NCBI GenBank assembly: GCA_024637255.1
Contig: JAGXFO010000018.1
Span: 62,001 to 126,000, forward strand
Length of the DNA stretch: 64,000 bases
Direction of reading: 5' to 3'
From: Sulfurovum sp.
GTDB taxonomy: Bacteria > Campylobacterota > Campylobacteria > Campylobacterales > Sulfurovaceae
Shown: piece by piece, positions 25,022 to 33,861 of the stretch
How the letters are laid out: each line of letters starts with the position of its first letter
Numbering within the stretch: the first letter of the stretch is position 1
Position numbers and translations under genes: made by a program
Notes under the pieces: generated by a model
What the model was told of the DNA's origin: nothing
Seen by the model: only the letters and a program-made list of their open reading frames with translations
The model's database searches: none

Positions 25022-25296
25022 CAGTCTACCCTTTAATTAAAATTTGAGAACGTCTAAGAGGCCAGAGGTTCATTCTATATCTCGCATCATACCCTTTAAA
25101 GATAAAATTCTCTTATTTGGCAAGCCATAGAATACAAATTACCTTTTAAAGATTCATAAAGTTACGTTAACGCAACTTGTTTTTCTGAGCCATTCTGATA
25201 TTCAAAAAAGTTTGATATTGGCTTTTAATCTAAGAATGGTTCTTAACTCGCCCAAATTCCACACTTCATTTAATTCTTGTAGTCTAAAATCATTTT
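25022..25296. other. gap holding the island edge
   Basis: No gene is seen. Plus-strand 25098-25112 resembles half of the terminator at 5938. The mnmG tail copy lies at 25167-25202. A small palindrome TAAGAA-TGG-TTCTTA is at 25231-25245. A TGT at 25278-25280, 19 bases before the first repeat unit, is my candidate for the transposon terminus. The roughly 75 bases between the tail copy and that TGT are unexplained. Confidence 0.4.
25167..25202 (-). pseudogene. mnmG: second copy of the mnmG C-terminal codons
   Basis: On the minus strand this reads N-I-R-M-A-Q-K-N-K-L-R-stop, against H-I-R-M-A-Q-R-N-K-K-stop at the end of the intact mnmG. Sixteen bases, TGAGCCATTCTGATAT, are identical and in the same orientation at 25186-25201 and 51147-51162. 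Beyond this core the differences are partly synonymous (CAG/CAA, AAG/AAA), as between homologous genes of two strains. Homology ends just upstream of the core. It is best read as the displaced original 3' end of mnmG. Confidence 0.65.
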
Positions 25297-25379
25297 TGAT
25301 AAATTACAATAAAAATTGATAATATTACTATAAAGTATGATAATACGAAGAATTATAATGATTTTATGTAAATACAGTA
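25297..25379 (+). repeat. tandem 20-21 bp TnsB-type repeats, left transposon end
   Basis: Four units start with TGAT at 25297, 25317, 25338 and 25359, that is every 20 or 21 bases; a weaker fifth starts at 25380. The second unit, TGATAATATTACTATAAAGTA, matches the inverted unit at 51089-51110 in about 24 of 28 aligned positions. Overlapping or abutting 20-odd-base transposase sites next to tnsA are the hallmark of the Tn7 right end. The array also covers the tnsA promoter region, so TnsB binding could repress the operon. Confidence 0.75.
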
Positions 25380-25401
25380 TAATATTTTGAAGGAGTTGAA
25401 T

Positions 25402-26070
25402 ATGAATCATCAAGGCATTACTTTTCCTCAACGTAAAATAAAAAAGAACTATCGCTCTATTACAGGTCATTTTCCCAGTATAAAAAATAACCGTTCACTC
25501 GCTTATGAGTCTTCGTTGGAAGCAAGTCTGTTTTTGACACTTGAGTTTGACAAAGAAGTACGATCATATATGGAACAGCCGCAGATTCAAATTCAACATA
25601 ACGGGAAGCTTAAAACGTATAGTGCAGATTGTCATGTAAAATATCATGAATCTTCCGCCAAAAAAGATTCTATTATAGAAGTAAAATATACAAGTGAACT
25701 TGAAAAAGACAAAGATGAATTTGATCAAAAATTCAAAAGTATCCAAAATGCGACTAAAGAAATGAATATGAAATTTATTCTCTTCACAGAACAAATATTT
25801 ACAGATATTTACATTAAAAACCTCGATTTCTTATATAGATACAAAACACAAAAAATAAGCAACAGGTACGATTCTCAGATATTAAGTGCAATAAAAAGTC
25901 CAATCAGTGCATTTGATCTGGCGAACTCCCTTTCAAAAGACAAAAAAGACTATTTTCAAATAGCAAATTCTATTTGGGCACTTGTTGCAAACAACGATCT
26001 CTGTGCAGATCTGCACTATGAGGAAATCAGTATGAACACATTCGTAAGGAAGATCGATGAGTGTCATTAA
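25402..26070 (+). CDS. tnsA: Tn7-like transposase endonuclease subunit TnsA
   Basis: Heteromeric transposase endonuclease that cuts the 5' ends of the element, enabling cut-and-paste movement. Of 222 residues, the nuclease signature is Glu40 (in ESSLEASLF), Asp76 (YSADCHV) and Glu93-x-Lys95 (IIEVKY), matching the restriction-endonuclease fold of TnsA. I start at 25402 because AAGGAGTTGAAT precedes this ATG. It overlaps tnsB by 14 bases. No catalytic residue appears lost. Confidence 0.85.
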   Translation: MNHQGITFPQRKIKKNYRSITGHFPSIKNNRSLAYESSLEASLFLTLEFDKEVRSYMEQPQIQIQHNGKLKTYSADCHVKYHESSAKKDSIIEVKYTSELEKDKDEFDQKFKSIQNATKEMNMKFILFTEQIFTDIYIKNLDFLYRYKTQKISNRYDSQILSAIKSPISAFDLANSLSKDKKDYFQIANSIWALVANNDLCADLHYEEISMNTFVRKIDECH

Positions 26071-27958
26071 ATTTGATATCGGCTCAAAAATATTTTATGA
26101 AGACAATATGTATACCATTAAAGGCTATCTAGCTTTAGATGAAGTTCTGATAAAATCGACCGAGAAACCTTACAAAGAAAGAATTGTTAGTGTCAATGAC
26201 TTATCCAAAGAACCAAAAAATGCTAAAGACACTCCTGCATATCTTGTTGATTTGAATGATGAAGAGTATAAAGAAGCTCTTGAAAAATTCCACATTATTG
26301 AACCATTGCTGGGTCTTTCCAGTAGAACAGCCAAAGATGTTCAGGCGGTTTCGGATAAGCATAAAAAAGGTATCGCAACTATTTATCGATGGCTCGAAAG
26401 ATATGAAACGCACGGGACAATAAGCTCCCTTTCCGCATCATATAAAAACTGCGGTGCAAAAGGGAAAGGCCGCTTAAATCCTTCGATCGAAGCAATCATC
26501 GAGTCTGTTATTGATGAACTGTACCTCAATAAACAAAAATACCCCCTTTCAGTAATCTACAGAAAAATAGTAGAGAAGTGCAACCATATTGATCTAACTG
26601 CCCCAAGTGCAAACACTATACGCAATCGAATCAACAGACTCAGTCCAAAACTGATCACAAAACACAGAATGGGTGCAAGTGTCAGAGATACAAGAGGTGC
26701 ACCCGGAAAATTTCCTGATGTAAAAATGCCTCTTGATGTGATACAAATTGATCATACCAAAGTTGATATCACGTTAGTAGATGATATAACTCGAGAAAAT
26801 GCAGGTCGTCCTAATATTACTGTGGCAATTGATATATATACCCGTATGATATACGGATTCCATATCTCTTTTGAACCAATAAACTTTTTTAGTGTAGGCC
26901 AATGCTTGATAAATGCCATTCTCCCAAAAGATGACCTGTTGAAACAATTCAATGTCCAAGGTGAGTGGCCCGTTTACGGTTTACCCAGAAAAATACATAT
27001 GGATAATGCAAAAGAATTTCGCTCAGTATCCCTTCAAAGATTTTGTGAAGAGTACAGGATTAAAGATATTTATCGTCCTGTTGCTCGTCCTGAATTTGGT
27101 GGTGCCATAGAAAGGGTTATTAAAACATCTATGGAACATGTGCATCAACTTCCTGGTACCACTTTTTCGAATGTAACGCAAAAAGGGACGTATGATTCTG
27201 AAAAACACGCTACGATGACCATATCTGAATTTGAGCAATGGTATCTTGATTTTGTCGTGAATATCTATCATAAAAGTATACATAGTTCACTGGGAATGAC
27301 ACCGGAAGAAAAACTATATCAAGCATTATATGGAGTTGGCAACGGAACCATTCCTTTTTTACCTACTGTTCCTGCAAATACACTCAAGCTTCGAATGGCA
27401 CTTCTGCCTGCAAAAGAGCGTACCGTACAAAAAAATGGAATCACCATCGATTACATCACCTATTTTTCGGAAACACTCAGAAAATGGATCATTCCTGTTT
27501 CTTACAAAAAACTCACCAAAAACATCCACTCAACAACCGTTTTATGTCGGAGAGACCCAAGGGACATCAGTAAAATATACGTTTATGATCCAGACATAGA
27601 CGATTATATCACCATACCGTACAGTGACATCAAAAGACCTGCGATCAATCTCTCTGAACTAAGACGATCAATTGCCGAAGCCAAAAAAGAGATAACAGGC
27701 CGAGAATTAGAGATACATGATATTTTTGGTGCATATGACAGACTCAATGGATATGTTGAAAAATCAAAACGTGAAAAACGCTCTACCCGAAGACAGAAAA
27801 GTTCCAAAACACATACAAAAAAAGCGCTGGAATACGAGAAAAAAATTCTAAAAGATACGCAAACAGAAAATACGCAGGTCTCGAAGATGCCCTCAAAAGT
27901 ATTTGATGATGATGCAGATCAAGACTTTGAATATTATCCGGTGGATGAATCATTATGA
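26057..27958 (+). CDS. tnsB: Tn7-like DDE transposase subunit TnsB
   Basis: Mu/Tn7-type transposase of 633 residues that binds the end repeats and joins 3' ends to target DNA. The N-terminal half has helix-turn-helix segments (about 90-200). The integrase-fold core carries the DDE triad Asp232 (VIQIDHTKVD), Asp316 (IHMDNAKEF) and Glu352 (GGAIERVIKT). A basic C-terminal tail (about 575-605) probably contacts TnsC. It overlaps tnsC by 4 bases. Confidence 0.92.
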   Translation: MSVIKFDIGSKIFYEDNMYTIKGYLALDEVLIKSTEKPYKERIVSVNDLSKEPKNAKDTPAYLVDLNDEEYKEALEKFHIIEPLLGLSSRTAKDVQAVSDKHKKGIATIYRWLERYETHGTISSLSASYKNCGAKGKGRLNPSIEAIIESVIDELYLNKQKYPLSVIYRKIVEKCNHIDLTAPSANTIRNRINRLSPKLITKHRMGASVRDTRGAPGKFPDVKMPLDVIQIDHTKVDITLVDDITRENAGRPNITVAIDIYTRMIYGFHISFEPINFFSVGQCLINAILPKDDLLKQFNVQGEWPVYGLPRKIHMDNAKEFRSVSLQRFCEEYRIKDIYRPVARPEFGGAIERVIKTSMEHVHQLPGTTFSNVTQKGTYDSEKHATMTISEFEQWYLDFVVNIYHKSIHSSLGMTPEEKLYQALYGVGNGTIPFLPTVPANTLKLRMALLPAKERTVQKNGITIDYITYFSETLRKWIIPVSYKKLTKNIHSTTVLCRRDPRDISKIYVYDPDIDDYITIPYSDIKRPAINLSELRRSIAEAKKEITGRELEIHDIFGAYDRLNGYVEKSKREKRSTRRQKSSKTHTKKALEYEKKILKDTQTENTQVSKMPSKVFDDDADQDFEYYPVDESL

Positions 27959-28824
27959 ATCAAAGAAGACTTACGAAAACAGCTCAGGCTTACTTGGAAA
28001 AAAGTGACGAAGAGAGAATTGCATACTGTAACCAAGATCAATGGATCGGCTACAAGGCAGCAGTTACACTCATTGATCTGCTTGAAGACAAATTTAATGA
28101 ACCCCCACAAATGAGACATGAGGGTCTATTGATATATGGTGATTACAATAATGGAAAAACCGCAATTTTAAAAAAGTTTTACGATATCCATAAAACGACA
28201 CTTGACAAGGTCAACGAAGAAGGAGAACATGTTTACGAAATCCCTATCATATATTTCCAGGCGCCCACTATTCCTGATGAAGGCAGACTTTACACCCTTA
28301 TCTTGAATGAGCTTTGTGTTCCCCACAAAGCCAGCGAAAAAGTTATGGAAAAAGCAAGACTTGTTGAATATTATCTGGGAAAACTAAATACAAAGATGAT
28401 CTTAATTGATGAAATGCATAGTGCACTGAGTGGGAATCTAAACAAACAGCGCACTTTTGTTAATGACCTAAAACAACTCAGCAACAAACTTTCTCTCTCA
28501 ATTATATTAGCAGGAACAAGAGATGCCCATTCGGCACTTTCCATCAGTGGGGAGACATCATCTCGCTTTCCGTCCATGGAACTGCCAAGATGGAGCAATG
28601 ATAAAAAATTCCGTTCATTTGTAGCGACATATGAAACCTGTCTACCTTTAAAGGAAGCATCAAATATGGTACATGGCCAGCAAATCCTTGATGCACTCTA
28701 TAATAAATCGGAAGGACTTATCGGACGTACTGTTAACCTCATAAAAAAAGCAGCAATCAGAAGCATAAAATCAGGACGTGAAAGAATCACGCTTGAAGAC
28801 ATTGAATATCTCCCAACGCTATGA
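27955..28824 (+). CDS. tnsC: Tn7-like AAA+ regulator TnsC/TniB
   Basis: ATP-dependent regulator that links the target selector to the transposase. At 289 residues it is the short TniB-like size, not the long Tn7 TnsC. Walker A is GDYNNGKT (62-69) and Walker B MILIDEMHSAL (about 148-158), followed by a sensor-like IILAGTRDA. It overlaps tnsB and tniQ by 4 bases each, so the four genes form one translationally coupled operon. Confidence 0.9.
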   Translation: MNQRRLTKTAQAYLEKSDEERIAYCNQDQWIGYKAAVTLIDLLEDKFNEPPQMRHEGLLIYGDYNNGKTAILKKFYDIHKTTLDKVNEEGEHVYEIPIIYFQAPTIPDEGRLYTLILNELCVPHKASEKVMEKARLVEYYLGKLNTKMILIDEMHSALSGNLNKQRTFVNDLKQLSNKLSLSIILAGTRDAHSALSISGETSSRFPSMELPRWSNDKKFRSFVATYETCLPLKEASNMVHGQQILDALYNKSEGLIGRTVNLIKKAAIRSIKSGRERITLEDIEYLPTL

Positions 28825-29993
28825 GAAAACTGGGTTGGATAGATGAATACGACTTTTTGATTATCCCAGAGCCACAGAAGGATGAACTGTTAAGTTCATG
28901 GCTTACCCGCACCGCATTTGCCCATGGGTATTCGCTAACAACCTTCTACACACTATTCTTAAAACACAATGGAACGGAATTAAGCCGTATCGATATTGAT
29001 TTTAAAGATGATCCCGTGTTATTTGAGAAATTGGCACAAAAAAGCAAGCTTGGGTATCAGCAAATATTTCAAATGTCACTTAGAAGTGAGCAGGGATATC
29101 TATTTGAATCCAACCATGCCTTGTATCCTCCGAAACTGATCAGAAAGCTAAAAGATAAACGAACCCATTACGGTCTTTTATTTTGTCCAAAATGCTTGTC
29201 AGAAGATACCCATCCGTATTGGAGAAAACACTGGCGTTACAATTTTTATAATGCCTGCCCGAAACATAAAGTATTTTTGACGGACCGATGTGGAAAATGC
29301 TATGAAAGAATCCGGTTCCCCATAATGAAAATATCAAATGAACTGGTGTATTGTAGCAACTGTGGCAGAGATCTACGGAAAACGATAACGAGAAAACTAC
29401 CCAAAGAGTACTCTTGTGGGATTGATGCAATTCAATGGCTTGAAAAAGGATTAAAAGACGGATACTTTACAATACAAGGTACTAAAGTCTACTCTTTATT
29501 TGTATTTCGCATCCACACATTTTTCTTGTGGTTGGTTGACAGAGGAGATAAACTATCCTTGAGAGACTTTTCTATGCTTGATGACTATAAAAAACTTTGT
29601 CAAGAAGAACAAAATTACCACTCAAAGAAAGCTACACTAATCTACAAAAACTTTTACCTGAGCACAATCATCTATTCTCTTTTCCAAAATTTTCCAAATA
29701 ATCTCAAAAGCTTTGCCGATGAGAATCATCTAACACACCGTGATTTCATACATGGATTTCAAAACATACCATTTTGGTACAAAAATATCATGGATGAACT
29801 TGTACCTATGCAAAACAAAATTGGCAGGGAGATTAGTGAAAGTGAAGTTATTGGAGCGACCAAATATTTAAATCGCATAGGTGAAAGAGTTACCCAGGAA
29901 AGTGTGGGAAATATTCTCGGATGTCATCCCACCCTTCATAGAGGGTTTAAACAAATTTATAAAATACTAAATACATCTACAGACTACAGATAA
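28821..29993 (+). CDS. tniQ: TniQ/TnsD family target-selection protein
   Basis: Target selector of Tn7-like elements. Of 390 residues, the N-terminal TniQ domain (PEPQKDELLSSWLTRTAFAHG, about 16-36) is followed by zinc-binding cysteines at 122, 125, 146, 157, 160, 178 and 181, and then by a helical C-terminal part with HTH-like segments. That C-terminal part is larger than in Cascade-linked TniQ, which fits direct DNA recognition. No CRISPR genes are nearby. The element's position suggests that it reads the 3' end of mnmG, which is inference. Confidence 0.87.
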   Translation: MRKLGWIDEYDFLIIPEPQKDELLSSWLTRTAFAHGYSLTTFYTLFLKHNGTELSRIDIDFKDDPVLFEKLAQKSKLGYQQIFQMSLRSEQGYLFESNHALYPPKLIRKLKDKRTHYGLLFCPKCLSEDTHPYWRKHWRYNFYNACPKHKVFLTDRCGKCYERIRFPIMKISNELVYCSNCGRDLRKTITRKLPKEYSCGIDAIQWLEKGLKDGYFTIQGTKVYSLFVFRIHTFFLWLVDRGDKLSLRDFSMLDDYKKLCQEEQNYHSKKATLIYKNFYLSTIIYSLFQNFPNNLKSFADENHLTHRDFIHGFQNIPFWYKNIMDELVPMQNKIGREISESEVIGATKYLNRIGERVTQESVGNILGCHPTLHRGFKQIYKILNTSTDYR

Positions 29994-30009
29994 ATAAAGT
30001 AGGAGTTGA

Positions 30010-30171
30010 AATGGCTCAATTGTCATTACAGCACAACTTCCGGTTAAAGACTGGCATGCCTATTTAGGAAATGAAACGATTGCTGATGCTATGATAGATA
30101 GACTTATTCATACTGCCCATAAAATTGAATTGAGCGGTCCATCTATGAGAGAAATATTAGCCAAATCATAA
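30010..30171 (+). pseudogene. istB: IS21-family IstB remnant
   Basis: Only the last 53 codons of an IstB helper ATPase remain: GSIVITAQLPVKDWHAYLGN through SMREILAKS and a stop. The Walker motifs are gone. It begins 17 bases after the tniQ stop, so an IS21 element or its deletion has come to rest directly behind the transposition operon. Any gene once following tniQ is lost here. Confidence 0.8.
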
Positions 30172-30271
30172 TTTACTTGGCCACCTATGTTATGCTAACG
30201 CAAGAATATTTTTTACCTTCTCAGCTGGCCAAGTGTTTATGCGCGCGGGTGGTCAAGTGAATGCGTGTAAA
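30172..30271 (+). repeat. IS21-type terminal repeats
   Basis: The GGCCAAGTG element occurs at 30227-30235, and a near copy GGTCAAGTG at 30251-30259, each followed by ATGCGCG- or ATGCGTG-like sequence. The same element recurs at 34241-34249. Repeated terminal motifs after istB are typical of IS21-family ends. Confidence 0.55.
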
Positions 30272-30384
30272 CACCTCGAAGAGGCGATTCTCTTCTTTGC
30301 CCAATCCAAACTATTCCCGTAAGTCTTTGTAGCCTTGTTCGATGTTCCATCGTTTTTCTATGACTGCATCTAATTATTCTTGCA
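30272..30384 (-). pseudogene. DDE (IS4-like) transposase remnant
   Basis: A minus-strand frame with two internal stops reads LDAVIEKRWNIEQGYKDLRE, stop, FGLGKEENRLFEV. The RWNIEQ...KDLRE pattern is that around the catalytic Glu of IS4-like DDE transposases. It is a short broken fragment. The rest of the gap to 30553 shows no other coding signal. Confidence 0.6.
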
Positions 30385-30552
30385 TATATCCTTTATTTAG
30401 AAGCATCCTTGAGTTAAACATCTTAGAGTGCAGTATGTATTTTTACAAAAATACACTATTATCAATATAATAACTTAGAAACTTAAATATTTAAGTTTAA
30501 TTTCCTTTTTATATAATATAATAAATTATATTATATAAAAAGGTTTTAAACT

Positions 30553-31227
30553 ATGCAAAATATGTTAGAAGCTGATAAAATAAAGATTTCTCTTTATAAA
30601 AAGCTTTTTAAGGAACTAAAACAAAACTATATTGCTGTTCCTGAACTCTCACTCTTTAGTGCTGTAGCCGATATGGTTGTTGTTAATGGTGATATACATA
30701 TATATGAAATAAAATCTAAAAATGACTCACTCACACGATTAAAAAAACAATTAGAAAGATATAAAAACTGTGCACATAAAGTAACTATTGTTGCTGATGA
30801 AAAGTTTATAACCCCTCTATTAAAAAATCCTGATATGAAAAATGTTGGCATTATATCTGTGGATAGTTGCATGAGACTTAAACATGTTAAGGAAGCATCT
30901 CATATCGCTATGACTTCTAATAACTACTTTGCATATTGGACAGGGACAGAATTAAAATCTTCATTACGTGGAATGGAGGGGCATAGTAAAATGTCTTTAG
31001 AAAAAGCAAAAAAAACTTTCTTAAACATTCTTAGTAGTGATGAAATCCGTAAAGTAACTATTCACAAGATAAAAGAACAATATGGCTATGAGTTTTTAGA
31101 ACGAAAACGATTAATAGAAGATCATAACTACATAAAGTCCTTGGAGGCTAGATTTAAGAGTATGCCACAAAAACAAGTAACACCCTTAATAATGCTACCC
31201 GCCTATATATTTAAAGACTTTCTTTAA
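30553..31227 (+). CDS. sce7726 family protein, nuclease-like
   Basis: A 224-residue protein of the sce7726 family. The segment VADMVVVNGDIHIYEIKSKN gives Asp40, Glu52 and Lys54, the D-x(n)-E-x-K arrangement of PD-(D/E)XK nucleases, followed by SLTRLKKQLERYKNCAHKVTIV. The family often neighbours beta-like (sce7725-type) proteins; here such a gene lies convergently, with the two stop regions overlapping by 4 bases. A defence or element-maintenance role is likely but undemonstrated. AT-rich upstream region with a possible promoter near 30520. Confidence 0.78.
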   Translation: MQNMLEADKIKISLYKKLFKELKQNYIAVPELSLFSAVADMVVVNGDIHIYEIKSKNDSLTRLKKQLERYKNCAHKVTIVADEKFITPLLKNPDMKNVGIISVDSCMRLKHVKEASHIAMTSNNYFAYWTGTELKSSLRGMEGHSKMSLEKAKKTFLNILSSDEIRKVTIHKIKEQYGYEFLERKRLIEDHNYIKSLEARFKSMPQKQVTPLIMLPAYIFKDFL

Positions 31228-32657
31228 TTCTTTAAAAAATTATTCACTACAGTCAAATAATTATGTCTTAAACACAAGGTTTTAAGTATACCTGGAGAAG
31301 GTCTTTCTGGATGATACTCACACAATGATTCATCAACATCATAAGACATATCCAAGAATGGTACACCTTTAACATCATCTAGTTTACCATTTTGTATGTC
31401 GACCATTAATAAAGTCATTGAATGTATTAATCCAATTGTAGTATTTCCATTCTTGTCTTTCTTTTCATCTCTATCATCCCAAGCTCTACGAACTAGCATT
31501 TTCATACTATCATCTGTAGATGCCAATACTACTCTTGCTGTTGGTCTACCGCCTACTGCTCTAGTTATTGTCTTTCTATCAAATCCACAATAATCACCAT
31601 ATGCTAAATTAGGACAACTCTTCTGCAATATTGAAAATATTTCTAATGGTTTATTTGAAGAGACATGGTTCATGTTTGTCTCTGTATCTCTTTTTTTAGA
31701 GATATCTCCAACTCCAAACTGTGCACCCAAGTAAATAGTATTTTCAAACTTCTGTGATATATCTCTTACAGTGTCAATATACTGAGACACAACAAAGTTA
31801 TTACTCAAATCGAGAATGATATAAATATTACTAAGAGAAAAATGTTCAGGTAAATTTGCAATCAAACTATCACACATTATAGCGAAGCTAGAGAATGATG
31901 AGCTAACCCTAATTGCTATTTCTGAATAAAATCCTAATAGTTCATTAATATCTGTAGAAATCTCATTACCTCTACACCAATTTAAGACAGGTATAATCAA
32001 GTTTTTTTCATTTATTGAATTATATTGCTGAACAATTTCCCAATTATCTAAGTCCTCTCTTTGCTTATCAGGCAATTCAGTTATTTGCTTACCTGCCCCA
32101 TATAACTTTCTTTCTTCTTTCCGTTTTTCCTTAGCTTTTTCAATTTCTTGAGAATTAACTATCTTATCAATAAATTCTAAATCCAAAAAATGCTTAAAGA
32201 CAAGAATTTCATCTTCAGTATATTTATGTAATCGTTCTACGGAATCCACATCAACCAATGGTATGATATTTGTTCGATCTATATCATATACAATAGAAGA
32301 CATAAGGTTAGTGTAGGGCAAGGTAGGGACATAGAGAGGAATAATAAGATCATTCTCTTCAATTTCTTCCTCATAAGTATTTAATATAAATTCAAAATTA
32401 TTTAAATCAAAATCTCCATTGAAATAACCGTTTATATTTTCATCTTCAATAACAACAATTATAGAAGAGTTCGTACGTTCAATTGTCAATGAAACTTGTG
32501 ACCCATCTATATCTAGGTAATCAATATACGTTTTAGAATCATTATTTCCAATAAATTTTTCATCATACAGTGAAATACTACTTACAAAGTCATCAGAGTA
32601 CCAGATATCAATGCTAGAATATCCATCATTGTGAAACTCTTGTTCTATGTAGTTCAT
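31224..32657 (-). CDS. beta-family-like protein (T4 beta / sce7725 type)
   Basis: Protein of 477 residues. The C-terminal half resembles the beta protein family: IIPVLNWCRGNE, rows of beta-strand/helix pairs such as EIAIRVSSSFSSFAIMCDSL and IYIILDLSN, then YGDYCGFDRKTI and RPTARVVLASTDD near residues 355-385. The first 180 residues are acidic and not recognised. It overlaps the ImmA/IrrE gene by 4 bases. The family is known from genomic context in phage and defence regions; biochemical function is not established. The assignment is moderate. Confidence 0.6.
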   Translation of the reverse strand: MNYIEQEFHNDGYSSIDIWYSDDFVSSISLYDEKFIGNNDSKTYIDYLDIDGSQVSLTIERTNSSIIVVIEDENINGYFNGDFDLNNFEFILNTYEEEIEENDLIIPLYVPTLPYTNLMSSIVYDIDRTNIIPLVDVDSVERLHKYTEDEILVFKHFLDLEFIDKIVNSQEIEKAKEKRKEERKLYGAGKQITELPDKQREDLDNWEIVQQYNSINEKNLIIPVLNWCRGNEISTDINELLGFYSEIAIRVSSSFSSFAIMCDSLIANLPEHFSLSNIYIILDLSNNFVVSQYIDTVRDISQKFENTIYLGAQFGVGDISKKRDTETNMNHVSSNKPLEIFSILQKSCPNLAYGDYCGFDRKTITRAVGGRPTARVVLASTDDSMKMLVRRAWDDRDEKKDKNGNTTIGLIHSMTLLMVDIQNGKLDDVKGVPFLDMSYDVDESLCEYHPERPSPGILKTLCLRHNYLTVVNNFLKN

Positions 32658-33202
32658 ATTTCCAACTCTAAAGATTCTAGTCTATATTTCATTGCTAATT
32701 TTGATACATCAAACACATTTGCCAATTCTTCAACAATCTTATCTGAACCTTTTCTTTTTCCATACTCTAACTGAACAAAATCAATAGGCATTAAAATTTG
32801 TGCTGCAAACCTATTTGCTTCCATTTCTTTATAATCCCATTCTTGATCACGATTAAAACCTATTTTTTCATCTGTGAAACCATCTGTTTTATCCCATGAA
32901 CTCATCGGAGCCAAATGCAACATATAATGTCCAAGCTCGTGTGCCAGAGTAAATCTTTTTCTTGTTTCTTGCTGATTAGCAATTCTATTTATCCATATTA
33001 TGGGAGCATTATCTTTTATGGAAATACTTCCTAAAACTTTTATTTTTTTAAAATCAGGTCTTGTATCAATAGATATATCTAATGTTTTAATTAGTCCTTC
33101 TATGTCGACAGGAGGATGGAAAGCCTTTCCTGATTTATCTAATAAGGCGTGTAATTCACTTGCTGAAACACTTTTATTTCTAAATAATTCAAAATTTTTC
33201 AT
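32654..33202 (-). CDS. ImmA/IrrE family metallopeptidase
   Basis: Zinc peptidase-like protein of 182 residues. The HELGH motif has His88, Glu89 and His92, with a downstream Glu in KEMEANRFAAQILMP (about 127-141) as third ligand. This family cleaves XRE-type repressors to release mobile-element or stress genes. No XRE partner is encoded next to it; its partners are the membrane protein upstream and the beta-like protein downstream, with 4-base overlaps on both sides. Confidence 0.85.
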   Translation of the reverse strand: MKNFELFRNKSVSASELHALLDKSGKAFHPPVDIEGLIKTLDISIDTRPDFKKIKVLGSISIKDNAPIIWINRIANQQETRKRFTLAHELGHYMLHLAPMSSWDKTDGFTDEKIGFNRDQEWDYKEMEANRFAAQILMPIDFVQLEYGKRKGSDKIVEELANVFDVSKLAMKYRLESLELEI

Positions 33203-33759
33203 TTAGGCTCCTCATCTAAAATATCTAAAATAATATCATCTAAATTCATATCTATTGCACTATCACTCAAATTACTTTTTATTTTAGCAAAAATACGTTT
33301 CTCTGCTTGTTGAATTTCAGTTTTTAATGTTTTTCTTATCTCGCTATTATGTTTCGAGATATGATCTTTCATCATTTCTTCTAGTGAATCTGATAGTAGT
33401 TCTTCTTTTAATTGACTCATAAGGTTTTTATCTTTTTTTACTTCTTCCATCATGTCGGACCAATTTTCTGCAAGAACTTGTTTTTTTTCTCGACTCCACC
33501 AACGACTAAGATACAAGCCAACAACAGTAATACCAACCGTCCCAATAACAACAAGAAACGTAACAAACACCATAAATGTATTTGCAACTGCCATAGAATC
33601 TGCTGTCATCAGTTTATTCTTTCCAGATGAAATAGTTGGCAGCATATCAAGATACTGAATAACAAAGATCACAATTGAAATCACCATTAATGCTTCTAAA
33701 AAAAAGTATATGACTGATTTAACATATTTAGTTGATATTAGAATGTTTCCATCTCCCAT
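33199..33759 (-). CDS. two-span membrane protein with charged C-terminal helix
   Basis: A 186-residue protein with membrane spans at about 14-36 and 58-84, then a long charged, probably coiled-coil tail (about 90-165). No family is recognised. It is the first gene of the operon membrane protein - ImmA/IrrE - beta-like. The start is unusual because its ribosome binding region lies beside a run of nine G residues (coding strand, 33771-33779). A membrane-anchored sensor or effector would fit the layout, but this is inference. Confidence 0.7.
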   Translation of the reverse strand: MGDGNILISTKYVKSVIYFFLEALMVISIVIFVIQYLDMLPTISSGKNKLMTADSMAVANTFMVFVTFLVVIGTVGITVVGLYLSRWWSREKKQVLAENWSDMMEEVKKDKNLMSQLKEELLSDSLEEMMKDHISKHNSEIRKTLKTEIQQAEKRIFAKIKSNLSDSAIDMNLDDIILDILDEEPK

Positions 33760-33770
33760 AAACTATACTT

Positions 33771-33779
33771 CCCCCCCCC
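33771..33779 (-). promoter_or_regulatory. G9 homopolymer tract at the operon start
   Basis: On the coding strand nine G residues end 11 bases upstream of the membrane-protein ATG and overlap its only purine-rich ribosome binding region (GGGGAAG). In Campylobacter and Helicobacter poly-G tracts of 8-12 are hot spots for slipped-strand mispairing. Here length changes would move promoter elements or alter the ribosome binding site. Confidence 0.6.
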
Positions 33780-33861
33780 TTAATTTATTCATTATTTTCA
33801 TTCTACTATTTAACACGTTAGTAAAAGCTAAAACTTTTATTTAACTAACTCAACTTCTGCT

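Noticed and set aside
25297..25379. CRISPR-like array, or a CRISPR-associated transposon
   Set aside because: The units abut every 20-21 bases with no spacers and are degenerate. No cas genes are present, and the size of tniQ fits direct DNA recognition.
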